A stretch of 64,000 nt of DNA from Paracoccus beibuensis (GTDB taxonomy: Bacteria; Pseudomonadota; Alphaproteobacteria; Rhodobacterales; Rhodobacteraceae). This document shows, piece after piece, positions 30,242 to 38,653 of this stretch. Positions within the stretch are counted from its first letter, which is position 1. Each line of letters opens with the position of its first letter. Below the pieces are notes generated by a model. The model did not search any database, was not told the DNA's origin, and saw only the letters and a list, made by a program, of their open reading frames with translations. Position numbers and translations under genes: made by a program. Location: assembly GCF_026162625.1 (NCBI RefSeq), contig NZ_JAOTBD010000007.1:62001-126000 (forward strand), given 5' to 3'.

Positions 30242-30657
30242 CGCGTGCTGCGGCCGAGTGGAGACTTGAACAGACGGACATGCTTGACGAAGAGCGGGAT
30301 AGGGAAGGTTGGATCGGCCGAGCAAAGCTGCTGCGCGGCCTGTTTGTCCCACTGAAGATCCCCAGACGCCTGCATCGCTGCATCAACGATTGAACCACAA
30401 GACGACGCCAGCTTCACACGGCGGTTCTGCGCCCAGGTCGAGGCGCCTCCGGAACAGCCAGATCCGTCGCTCCAGACAAGGTGATGTGATCACGATAGCT
30501 TGGTCTTGGAAGGCATTCCAAGCTGTGATAGCCGCCCGGCTGGACACACCAGGCTAAGGCCCATCAGCGCGAGGCTGCCGCGCTGTCACGCTGCGAGCGA
30601 ATCGCGTGGGTTGCGGCACGTGCAGGATTCCGACAAGGTCGCGTCATCTGCGGCAGG
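30242..30657. other. non-coding stretch of about 0.4 kb
   Basis: No supportable gene. A short inverted repeat (AGCTTGG ... CCAAGCT, about 30496-30523) lies in it. Base composition is more mixed than in flanking genes, consistent with decayed or imported DNA. Confidence 0.5.
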
Positions 30658-31806
30658 ATGAAGATGGGCCAGTTCACTCCACAGATCCTCACGCTCCATG
30701 CCATCACGCTGTGTATCGGACTGATTGTCGGGTTTCGCTTTGTGTACCGGCTTTCGATCGGTCGGCCCTTCCGATACCTGCTTGTGGGGCTGGTGCTGAT
30801 CGTGTCGCTCAACCGCCTGTTCAGCCAGCTGCTGCTCGGCTCTCTGGACCCGATCGACCTGCCGAGGCCGTTGATCGTCACCCTCAGTTGGCTGTTCGCC
30901 TCCGTCCTCATGCTCACGGTGTCTCAGGTGGCGCTCGACGTTGTCACCGCTCTGCGCTCGCTCGTTGCGCGGCGACTGGTTCGCCCTGCCGCTTGGGTGC
31001 GCTGGACGATGGGGGCAGGTGCGCTTTCGCTGTCAGCTCTCGGGGTCAGCCAGGCACTGCAAGTTCCCAACGCCAAGGTGGTCGAAATCACTCTCGAAGG
31101 TCTTCCCGAGGAGTTCGACGGATACCGTATCCTGCAATTGACCGACCTTCACGTGTCGCATCTGTTTCCCGGTCGGTGGCTTTCGGATGTGGTTGCCGTG
31201 GCGAATGACCAGCGCGCCGATCTTGTCGCAATCACGGGTGATGTGGTTGATGGCATCCCCGCCACACGTCAGGATGATCTTGCGTCCCTGCGCCTGTTGC
31301 AGGCGAAGGATGGCGTCTTCATGGTACCGGGCAACCATGAGTACTACTTCGACTATGTCGGGTGGATCGAAACGTTCCAGGTCCTCGGCCTCCGTCCTCT
31401 TCTCAACGGTCACGTTGTCATCCGTCGCGGCAGCGCGGAGATGGTCTTGGCCGGCGTCACCGATCCTGTCGCAGCCGGACACGGCCATGTTGCACCGAAC
31501 ATTCGAGAGGCCCTTGCGGGGAAAGGAAATGGCGTACCCGTCGTCCTCCTCGCTCATCAGCCGCAACTGGCCAGGCGTGCTGCCCAGGCTGGTGTCGATC
31601 TGCAGCTGTCCGGGCATACGCATGGCGGCATGGCCATCGGGCTCAGAAGGCTTGTCGGAAGCCTGAACGGCGGCTTCGTCTCCGGCCTCTACAAGATCGG
31701 CAACATGCGACTCTATGTCAGCAATGGCACGGGACACACACCCGGTTTCGCCTTCCGCTTCGGAGTGCCTCCGGAGATGACGGTGGTCGTCCTGCGCCCC
31801 GCATGA
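30658..31806 (+). CDS. membrane-anchored metallophosphoesterase (YkuE/YaeI-like)
   Basis: A 382-residue protein with about four N-terminal membrane segments (roughly residues 8-30, 40-60, 70-95 and 115-135) followed by a calcineurin-like phosphoesterase domain. Metal-site motifs are TDLHVSH, TGDVVDG, GNHEYYFD, LAHQP and SGHTHGG. Relatives hydrolyse lipid-linked or cell-wall phosphoesters (for example UDP-diacylglucosamine-type or unknown substrates). An ATG at 30664 with AGGA five bases upstream is an alternative start. It stands alone between two stretches without genes. Confidence 0.88.
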   Translation: MKMGQFTPQILTLHAITLCIGLIVGFRFVYRLSIGRPFRYLLVGLVLIVSLNRLFSQLLLGSLDPIDLPRPLIVTLSWLFASVLMLTVSQVALDVVTALRSLVARRLVRPAAWVRWTMGAGALSLSALGVSQALQVPNAKVVEITLEGLPEEFDGYRILQLTDLHVSHLFPGRWLSDVVAVANDQRADLVAITGDVVDGIPATRQDDLASLRLLQAKDGVFMVPGNHEYYFDYVGWIETFQVLGLRPLLNGHVVIRRGSAEMVLAGVTDPVAAGHGHVAPNIREALAGKGNGVPVVLLAHQPQLARRAAQAGVDLQLSGHTHGGMAIGLRRLVGSLNGGFVSGLYKIGNMRLYVSNGTGHTPGFAFRFGVPPEMTVVVLRPA

Positions 31807-32694
31807 CGAAGATGCCAACGTTGCCCGCTCGCGATTTCGCGATGCTTGGCCAGCACGCCGGATGTGACCTGCGCAAGCCGACAATGCAGGCTCCGAAGGA
31901 CAAGATCGGCCTCCCCTCGCCGCTGCAAAGGTCGAAGAACTTGGACAAGCCGGTGGAACGCCGCAGCAGGTCGCGTTGGGCCAAGTCTGGCGGGCCTAGC
32001 TATGGCGGCTGGGGATCAGCGGGGCGAGATCCATCAAGAGTATCGCGCGGGCGGAGGATCGTTTTCCCCATCGGCTCGACGGCGGGATCGACGCATCCGC
32101 GATGTATGGCTTTGGTCTCCGTCAGCGAGCTTGATCTGCCTGACGTCGGATTTTCGCATTTTGTGCCGGTGCGGAGGGCGCACCTTTGCTAGATCAACCA
32201 TTCTGTTCAGGCCGTTCGTCTATGGTTCTACTTCCTGAGCGACAACGGTCCGGGCAGTCGCCGCACTTGTGCGTGGTTCGCAAAAGCTGGGCCGTATCGG
32301 CATGTACGGGGATGCTAGCGTTTCAATCGGGCGCAGGTTTCCGACCGCCAACCCGGATCAATCAGGGGCAAGATCGACAGCCGCATCGCCCGTCTGGAGG
32401 CCGATGCCGAAAACTTGACGCCCGGAACGGGTGGGCTGATCGGCGGGAATACCGCAAGGTTCACAGCTAGGAAGGGGCATGGCCGAGCCCCACAGGTCCC
32501 TGCGGCGACACGTCCAGGATATGCAGGCCAAGGTGACAGCTGTGGCAGACGCACCGGTTGACAGATCTTGCCGACAATACCGATGCCCGCGCAATCGCGA
32601 CTGTAGATGCTGGATCAGATTTCCTCAGAAGTTCTGGCGCAAAATTCCCCACCCTTCGGGTTCGGCGATCAGCCGTTCAGTTGATGGTCGCCCC
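31807..32694. other. non-coding stretch of about 0.9 kb before the IS21 remnant
   Basis: Longest gene-free stretch in the window. One plus-strand frame near 32360-32420 reads KIDSRIARLEADAENLTPG, which looks like the end of a coiled-coil protein but has no start and no family match that I recognise. Otherwise nothing supportable. Confidence 0.5.
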
Positions 32695-33490
32695 CGTTTT
32701 CTAGTGGCCGACCGCGGCGTTTGGGCGGCGGTGGCGGGACAATGTTGGCGGGGGCGCGTATGTGCTCCGGGGTCAGGTCGGCGGGATGTCGGAGCCGATA
32801 GCTGGCGCCCTCGATCTGGACCACGACGGCATGATGGAGCAGGCGGTCGAGAAGCGCCGTCGCGACAACGGGATCACCGGAGATCTCGCCCCATTCCGCG
32901 AAGCCGCGGTTGGAGGTCAGGGTCATGGCGCCTTTTTCACAACGTGCGTTGACCAGCTGGAAAAACAGATTGGCGCCACCGCTGGTGATGGGCAGGTATG
33001 GCAACGCATCACGGCTTCCAACGCTTGGTTCGGACAGAACCGCCCCCAGAGCCAGCGGCTGTGCCCCAGCACCATGCTGAACAGCCAGACCTTCCGCAGC
33101 ACGGCGGCTTCAGAGGTAAACTCCACCTGGAACTCGGCAAAATCCACCTGTGCCTGCTTGCCGGCGGGCGTTTCGAAGCGACGCTCGAACTGCCCTGGCG
33201 CCACGGCCCGGACCAGCCGGAGATATTCTGTCAGCGTGGAACAGGCCCCTGCATACCCCATCCCCTTGATCTCGCGATGCAGCCTGCGGGCCGACAGGCC
33301 AGGAAAGCCTTCAAGCCGCACTGCCAGATATGATCGGAACCGATCTGCCAGCCGATCGCCCGGCTCTCTGGGTCCATACATCGGGGACTCAAGGCCCCGT
33401 TCCAGGTATTTCCGAACCGTCTTGCGGTCGAGCCCGGTCTGGCGCGTCTCAAATCCAGGATCATCACGATCTCCGTCAATCCTACCACCT
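32695..33490 (-). pseudogene. IS21-type remnant: istA start fused to istB end
   Basis: A deleted IS21-family element. The istA part begins MVGLTEIVMILDL (about 33488), shifts frame to TGLDRKTVRKYLERGLESP, YGPREP, GFPGLSARRLHREIKGMGYAG and FERRFETPAGKQAQVDFAEF (start of the integrase core), and stops at ALEAVMRCH. The next bases belong to istB in a different frame: LPYLPITSGGANLFFQLVN, KGAMTLTSNRGFAEWGEI, DRLLHHAVVVQIEGASYR and a PPPPPKRRGRP tail. So all of the DDE domain after its start and the AAA+ Walker A of IstB are gone. Confidence 0.88.
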
Positions 33491-33533
33491 GCCCGCCCTT
33501 CCCTTGGCAGCAGCAGGGGTAATTCTGCGCCGC

Positions 33534-33563
33534 CGATGGTCCGGGGCATGCCCCCGGACCATC
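33534..33563. repeat. 12-bp perfect inverted repeat next to IS remnants
   Basis: GATGGTCCGGGG and CCCCGGACCATC are separated by about five bases. Coordinates may be off by one. It sits between the IS21 remnant and the IS1182-like scrap; it could be a terminator or a joined pair of IS ends. Confidence 0.6.
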
Positions 33564-33603
33564 GGCATCAGCGCCAAACCGGGAATTTTCATCCAGCCGT
33601 TCT

Positions 33604-33768
33604 GGGAATTACGTCCAGCACTCACACGCGACCAACGCCCGGAACAGCGGCATGACCGGCTGCAACGTCCAGACTGCCGTCCACATCCCAACGCACCTGA
33701 TCGTCGCGCATGATGTCACCAACCATGCCATGAGTGCAGATGGCACAAGCGACAAATCACGCGGATGA
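33604..33768 (+). pseudogene. IS1182-like transposase internal fragment
   Basis: The frame through ATG 33652 reads HATNARNSGMTGCNVQTAVH and THLIVAHDVTN before a stop at 33766-33768. This matches the conserved core segment of IS1182/IS4-type transposases (G-x-V-G-Y-N-V-Q-x-A-V-D, then H-L-I-V-A-H-x-V-T-N), with Y changed to C. About 55 residues survive. Orientation is the same as the N-terminal fragment near 18.9 kb. Confidence 0.55.
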
Positions 33769-33936
33769 TGTACCTTGGCCAGTCAGAAGGGAGGTCCCGC
33801 CATGTAAATCCGGTGCCCGATGCCATGAAAAATCTTGCAATCCACGGCCGCTCAGCCCCCCTTTCAACCGGGTTTCGCCAATCAGGTTGTCGCCCCCGGC
33901 ACGCGCGGATATGGTGATGCGATGCCCGAGGAACCG

Positions 33937-35721
33937 ATGACAGACACGCCGCCCGCCTATCAGGTTCTTGCCAGGAAATACCGGCCCGAGACCTTCGCCG
34001 ACCTGGTCGGGCAGGACGCCATGGTGCGCACGCTGAAGAACGCCTTCGCCGCCGACCGAATCGCGCAGGCCTTCATCATGACCGGCATCCGCGGGACCGG
34101 AAAGACGACCACGGCGCGGATCATCGCCAAGGGCATGAACTGCATCGGACCGGACGGCACCGGCGGTCCCACGACAGAGCCCTGCGGCGTTTGCGAACAT
34201 TGCGTGGCCATCAGCGAAGGTCGCCATGTCGACGTGATGGAGATGGATGCGGCGTCCCGCACCGGCGTCGGGGACATCCGCGAGATCATCGAATCGGTCC
34301 ACTATCGCGCCGTGTCCGCGCGCTACAAGATCTACATCATCGACGAGGTTCACATGCTGTCCACGAGCGCGTTCAACGCGCTGCTGAAGACGCTGGAAGA
34401 GCCGCCGCCCCATGTGAAGTTCATCTTCGCGACGACCGAGATCCGCAAGGTTCCGGTCACCGTCCTGTCGCGCTGCCAGCGATTCGACCTGCGCCGGATC
34501 GAGCCGGAGGTGATGATCGCCCTGCTGACCCGCATCGCGACCGCCGAAGGCGCGCAGATCAGCGAGGACGCGCTGGCGCTGATCACGCGCGCGGCCGAAG
34601 GGTCGGCCCGCGACGCGACAAGCCTTCTGGACCAGGCGATCAGCCACGGCGCCGGAGAGACGACAGCCGACCAGGTGCGCGCAATGCTGGGCCTGGCCGA
34701 CCGGGGCCGGGTGCTGGACCTGTTCGAGATGGTGCTGCGCGGCGATGCGGCGGCAGCCTTGACCGAGTTGCAGTCGCAATATGCCGACGGCGCCGATCCC
34801 GTCGCCGTGCTGCGCGACCTGGCAGAGGTTACGCACTGGATCTCGGTCGTGAAGATCACGCCCGACGCACTGGACGATCCCACGATCTCTCCGGACGAGC
34901 GGCTGCGCGGCAAGGATCTGGCCGAGCGTCTGCCGATGCGGGTCATGTCGCGGATGTGGCAGCTGCTGCTGAAGGCGCTGGAGGAGGTCTCGGCCGCGCC
35001 CAACGCCATGATGGCCGCGGAGATGGCGGTCATCCGCCTGACCCACGTGGCCGACCTGCCCGACCCCGAGGCGCTGATTCGCCGTGTCCAGCAGGCGCAT
35101 GCAGCCGGTGAGTTTTCCCGCGGACCTTCGGTGGCGGGCGCCGCAGCCAGCCAAGCCCCGCAAGCCGCCCGCCGCGCCCGCCCTGCACCGGCGATACCCC
35201 AGCACGCCAACGCGGCGGCGGCACTTGCCGTGGCGCCAGAGCTGGTCGAGACCTATCCCGATTTCGCGTCGGTCGTGGAACTGATCCGGCGGATGCGCGA
35301 CATGACGCTGCTGGTCATGGTTGAACGTCACGTCGCACTGGTCCGCTACAGCCCCGGCCGGATCGAATTCGAGCCGCGCACGAACCCGCCCGCGGACCTC
35401 GCGCAGCGGCTTGCCGAGCGGCTGCGCGGCTGGACCGGCGGACAGCGTTGGGCGGTTACGGTGACGAACTCGGGCGGCGCCCCGACCATTGCCGAGACGC
35501 GAGAGGCCGAGGCGCAGGCGGCCCGCGACCGGGCGCTGTCCCTGCCGATCGTGCAGCAGGTGCTGGCGGCCTTCCCCGGCGCGACGCTGCTGAACATCAC
35601 CCGTGCCGCCCCTGCGGTTCAGGTCGAAGACCTGGCGGAGGGCGCGGGCAACCCCCACGACGGAACCGACGGCCCTGTGGCCGAGGTCGAGGAATGGGAC
35701 CCCTTCGAGGATGAGGACTGA
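33937..35721 (+). CDS. dnaX: DNA polymerase III subunit gamma/tau
   Basis: Clamp-loader ATPase, 594 residues from ATG 33937 (GAGGAA just upstream; ATG 33922 would add five residues). It starts TPPAYQVLARKYRPETFADLVGQ, with Walker A GIRGTGKTT at 50-58, a zinc module of four cysteines (NC...PCGVCEHC), DEVHMLS Walker B, and the SRC motif with arginine finger LSRCQRFDLRR. A proline/alanine-rich linker (around residues 390-430) leads to the tau C-terminal domain. First gene of dnaX-ybaB-recR. IS debris reaches to within about 170 bases of its start. Confidence 0.96.
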   Translation: MTDTPPAYQVLARKYRPETFADLVGQDAMVRTLKNAFAADRIAQAFIMTGIRGTGKTTTARIIAKGMNCIGPDGTGGPTTEPCGVCEHCVAISEGRHVDVMEMDAASRTGVGDIREIIESVHYRAVSARYKIYIIDEVHMLSTSAFNALLKTLEEPPPHVKFIFATTEIRKVPVTVLSRCQRFDLRRIEPEVMIALLTRIATAEGAQISEDALALITRAAEGSARDATSLLDQAISHGAGETTADQVRAMLGLADRGRVLDLFEMVLRGDAAAALTELQSQYADGADPVAVLRDLAEVTHWISVVKITPDALDDPTISPDERLRGKDLAERLPMRVMSRMWQLLLKALEEVSAAPNAMMAAEMAVIRLTHVADLPDPEALIRRVQQAHAAGEFSRGPSVAGAAASQAPQAARRARPAPAIPQHANAAAALAVAPELVETYPDFASVVELIRRMRDMTLLVMVERHVALVRYSPGRIEFEPRTNPPADLAQRLAERLRGWTGGQRWAVTVTNSGGAPTIAETREAEAQAARDRALSLPIVQQVLAAFPGATLLNITRAAPAVQVEDLAEGAGNPHDGTDGPVAEVEEWDPFEDED

Positions 35722-35724
35722 GAG

Positions 35725-36069
35725 ATGATCAAGGGTTTGGGCGGCTTTGGCGACATGGCCAAGATGATGAAGACCGCCAAGGAAATGCAGGACAAGATGG
35801 CCCAGATGCAGGAAGACCTGGCCTCTGTCACCGTCACCGGCGAATCCGGGGCGGGGCTGGTCAAGGCGACCTGCACGGCCAAGGGTGAGTTGACCGCGCT
35901 CGAGATCGACCCGTCGATCTTCGTGCCATCGGAAAAGGAGGTCGTCGAGGACCTGATCCTGGCCGCAATCAAGGACGCGCAACGCGCCGCCGAAGCCAGG
36001 ATGCAGTCTGAGATGGCCCGCATGAGCGAAGGCCTGGGCCTGCCGCCCGGCATGAAGCTGCCCTTCTGA
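35725..36069 (+). CDS. YbaB/EbfC nucleoid-associated protein
   Basis: DNA-binding protein of 114 residues, dimeric in relatives. The pattern [19 protein letters not shown], a glycine-rich strand pair ([21 protein letters not shown]), [19 protein letters not shown] and a C-terminal helix ending LPPGMKLPF defines the family. It starts three bases after dnaX and is followed within eight bases by recR, the conserved arrangement of these three genes in many bacteria. Confidence 0.95.
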   Translation: MIKGLGGFGDMAKMMKTAKEMQDKMAQMQEDLASVTVTGESGAGLVKATCTAKGELTALEIDPSIFVPSEKEVVEDLILAAIKDAQRAAEARMQSEMARMSEGLGLPPGMKLPF

Positions 36070-36076
36070 TCCTGCG

Positions 36077-36676
36077 ATGGCCGAAGGCAGCGACGACATC
36101 CAGGCGCTGATCGCTCTGATGGCGCGGCTTCCGGGCCTTGGGCCGCGTTCGGCGCGGCGCATCGTGCTGCAGCTGGTCCGCAAGCGCGGCCAGCACATGG
36201 TCCAGTTGGCGCAGCTTCTGGACCGCGTGGCGCAGAATTCGCGCGAATGCGCCGTCTGCGGCAATATCACCGACCGCGACGTCTGCGCCATCTGCACCGA
36301 TCCTGCCCGTGCGACGGGCGAGATCTGCGTGGTGCAGGACGTGGCCGATCTGTGGGCGCTGGAACGCGGACAGGCGTTCCGCGGCAGGTACCACGTCCTC
36401 GGCGGAACGCTTTCGGCCTTGGACGAGATCGGGCCGGACGACCTTGGCATCCCTGCCCTGCTGACCCGCGTCGACGACGAACGGGTCACCGAGGTCATCC
36501 TTGCCTTGAATGCGACGGTCGACGGGCAGACGACGGCGCATTACATTGCCGATGCTCTGGAAGGATCGGTCGTCAAGGTCACCGGTCTCGCTCAGGGCGT
36601 CCCGATCGGCGGTGAACTCGACTACCTCGACGACGGCACGATCAGCGCCGCGTTGCGCGCCCGGCGGAGTCTCTGA
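36077..36676 (+). CDS. recR: recombination mediator RecR
   Basis: Ring-forming DNA clamp that acts with RecO (and RecF) in gap repair. The 199 residues comprise an N-terminal helix-hairpin-helix ([13 protein letters not shown], 18-30), a C4 zinc finger with Cys 58, 61, 70 and 73, and a Toprim domain ([14 protein letters not shown], then [22 protein letters not shown]), followed by the C-terminal [15 protein letters not shown]alker-like motif. All expected features are present. Confidence 0.96.
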   Translation: MAEGSDDIQALIALMARLPGLGPRSARRIVLQLVRKRGQHMVQLAQLLDRVAQNSRECAVCGNITDRDVCAICTDPARATGEICVVQDVADLWALERGQAFRGRYHVLGGTLSALDEIGPDDLGIPALLTRVDDERVTEVILALNATVDGQTTAHYIADALEGSVVKVTGLAQGVPIGGELDYLDDGTISAALRARRSL

Positions 36677-36734
36677 CACGACAAAGGGCCGCGCGATCGC
36701 AGCCCCATCCAGATTCACACGCCATGCAGGGGGT

Positions 36735-36771
36735 CCGGGGGATGCGTAATCCCCCGGGCGTCGCGGGACGC
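36735..36771. terminator. hairpins between convergent recR and hsp20
   Basis: CCGGGGGAT (36735-36743) and ATCCCCCGG (36749-36757) form a perfect 9-bp stem with a 5-base loop; a second stem GCGTC/GACGC follows at 36758-36771. They lie between two converging genes and probably stop transcription from both sides. Confidence 0.65.
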
Positions 36772-36773
36772 AA

Positions 36774-37226
36774 TCAGGCGTCCAGCTTCGCGACCTTCGG
36801 CGCGGCCTTGGAGATCTCGATGCGGCGCGGTTTCAACGCCTCGGGGATCTCGCGGACCAGGTCGATATGCAGCATGCCGTCGGCATGGCTGGCACCGTCG
36901 ACGCGGACATGGTCGGCCAAGGTGAACTTACGCTCGAACGCGCGCGTGGCGATGCCGCGATGCAGGTAGGTCCGGCCATCGTCCTCGTCGGCCTTGCGGG
37001 CCGAGACGATCACGGCGCCGTCACGCACCTCCACGTTCAGGTCATCGGCCGTAAAGCCGGCCACGGCGATCGAGATGCGATAGGCATCCTCGCCGGTCTT
37101 CTCGATATTGTAGGGCGGATAGGTCGATGCCGACACGTCGGCAGTCATCGCGCGGTCCATCACGTCGGCGAGACGGTCGAAGCCTACGGAAGCGCGGTAG
37201 AGCGGGGTCAGATCAAAGTTACGCAT
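36774..37226 (-). CDS. small heat-shock protein, IbpA/Hsp20 class
   Basis: ATP-independent chaperone of 150 residues that holds unfolding proteins. It begins MRNFDLTPLYRASVGFDRLADVM and has the alpha-crystallin domain YPPYNIEKTGEDAYRISIAVAGFT ... RTYLHRGIATRAFERKFTLAD ... GMLHIDLVREIPE, and the C-terminal IxI-type motif (RRIEI). ATG 37226 is the family-standard start; the frame is open 31 codons further upstream but that stretch looks like leader RNA. Its leader carries a ROSE-like hairpin over the ribosome site. Confidence 0.92.
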   Translation of the reverse strand: MRNFDLTPLYRASVGFDRLADVMDRAMTADVSASTYPPYNIEKTGEDAYRISIAVAGFTADDLNVEVRDGAVIVSARKADEDDGRTYLHRGIATRAFERKFTLADHVRVDGASHADGMLHIDLVREIPEALKPRRIEISKAAPKVAKLDA

Positions 37227-37319
37227 CTTGGTCACATCCTCGGATAAAGCGATGTCATGGCTGCCCCCCGGATCCCGGGCGGGCGTTCCACCGACGCCAT
37301 TCAGGCCGCCGGTTTCCAT
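37227..37319 (-). promoter_or_regulatory. ROSE-like RNA thermometer leader of hsp20
   Basis: In the transcript the anti-Shine-Dalgarno UCGCU (complement of 37248-37252) is followed by a seven-base loop and then AGGA (37237-37240). UCGCU pairing to AGGA with a bulged G is the signature terminal hairpin of ROSE elements, which keep the ribosome site closed at low temperature in alphaproteobacterial small heat-shock genes. The AGGA lies 10 bases from the AUG. GC-rich stem-forming sequence further upstream (around 37260-37300) would be the rest of the element. Folding was done by eye. Confidence 0.5.
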
Positions 37320-37354
37320 GATCTATAGCGCCGAAGATGCGTTTCAAGACCCTC

Positions 37355-38653
37355 TCAGACGGAAATGAGCGCAGGCGGTTTCGGCCCGCCGGTCGCCCAG
37401 TCCAGCAGCTCGACCGTGTGGACTACGGGCAGCCGGGTGCCGCCGCCGATCTGCATCATGCAGCCGATGTTTCCGGCGGCGATCACCTGCGGCGTGACGG
37501 CCTCCAGCGTGGCGACCTTGCGGGACTTCAGTTCGGCCGACAGTTCCGGCTGCAGAAGATTGTACGTTCCCGCCGATCCGCAGCAGATATGCGGATCGGC
37601 AGGCTCGACCACCCGGAACCCCGCCTGCGTCAGCAGATCCTTGGGCGCCGAGCGGATCTGCTGCCCGTGCTGCAGCGAACAGGCCGAGTGATAAGCTACC
37701 CGCATCCCCTCTCCCTGCTCGCCCTTGCGCGTGGGCAGGCCCAGGCCGACCAGGAACTCGGTCACGTCGCGGGCCAGGCTCGCAACGCGCCGGGCGTCGG
37801 CTTCGACCGGATCGCCCGCGAACAGGTGGCCATAGTCCTTGATCGTCGTCCCGCAGCCTGAGGTGTTGATGATGACCGCGTCCAGCGGCCCCTCGGCCTC
37901 GGCCGCCAGAAGGCGCGCGATGCTGTCGCGGGCGCGGGCCTTGCCGTCGGCCTCTTGTCCCATGTGCAGGGTCAGCGCACCGCAGCAGCCGAAATCGCGG
38001 GGGATCACCACCTCGCAGCCCGCGCGCCGCAGCAGACGGATGGTCGCGTCGTTGATGTCGGTGTTCAGCGCCCGCTGCGCGCAACCGATCATCAGCGCCA
38101 CGCGCGCCCGCCGCTCACCGATGGCAGGAAAGGTCTGGCCGTCGTCGTTGCGGCTGACCGGCGGAATGCGCGCCGGCGCCATGCCGATCATCGCCCGAAG
38201 ACGCTTGTCCGGCACCAGGCCCGCCACCGGCCGCGCCAGCCTGGCGCCCAGCAGCGCCACCCGGAACCGCCGAGGGTGAGGAAGGACAAGCCGCAAGACC
38301 AAGCGCAGTGCACGGTCGCGCCACGGCCGGCGATAGGTTTCCTCGATATGTTCGCGGGCGTGTTCCAGTAGATGGGCATAGTGAACGCCCGACGGGCAGG
38401 TCGTCATGCAGCTGAGGCAGCCGAGGCACCGGTCGATGTGCTTGACCGTCTTGGCATCGGCGGGACGGCCGGATTCCAGCATGTCCTTGATCAGGTAGAT
38501 GCGGCCGCGCGGGCTGTCCAACTCGTCGCCGAGAACCTTGTAGGTCGGGCATGTCGCCGTGCAGAAGCCGCAATGGACGCAGGTCCGGAGGATCTTGTTC
38601 GACCGCGCGATCAGCGGGTCCGACAGCTGTTCTGGCGTGAAATGGGTCTGCAT
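37355..38653 (-). CDS. glcF: glycolate oxidase iron-sulfur subunit
   Basis: Electron-transfer subunit of glycolate dehydrogenase, 432 residues. Two 4Fe-4S clusters are marked by CVHCGFCTATCP (Cys 25, 28, 31, 35) and CLGCLSCMTTCP; two CCG-type domains follow (DFGCCGALTLHMG and ICCGSAGTYN). Start 38653 gives the standard MQTHFTPEQL terminus and overlaps the glcE stop by one base (TGATG). Third gene of glcDEF, passing electrons from glycolate oxidation to the quinone pool at the membrane. Confidence 0.95.
   Translation of the reverse strand: MQTHFTPEQLSDPLIARSNKILRTCVHCGFCTATCPTYKVLGDELDSPRGRIYLIKDMLESGRPADAKTVKHIDRCLGCLSCMTTCPSGVHYAHLLEHAREHIEETYRRPWRDRALRLVLRLVLPHPRRFRVALLGARLARPVAGLVPDKRLRAMIGMAPARIPPVSRNDDGQTFPAIGERRARVALMIGCAQRALNTDINDATIRLLRRAGCEVVIPRDFGCCGALTLHMGQEADGKARARDSIARLLAAEAEGPLDAVIINTSGCGTTIKDYGHLFAGDPVEADARRVASLARDVTEFLVGLGLPTRKGEQGEGMRVAYHSACSLQHGQQIRSAPKDLLTQAGFRVVEPADPHICCGSAGTYNLLQPELSAELKSRKVATLEAVTPQVIAAGNIGCMMQIGGGTRLPVVHTVELLDWATGGPKPPALISV

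Noticed and set aside
31362..32192. 276-codon plus-strand frame overlapping the metallophosphoesterase end
   Set aside because: It is largely an out-of-frame reading of the phosphoesterase gene that runs on into non-coding DNA.
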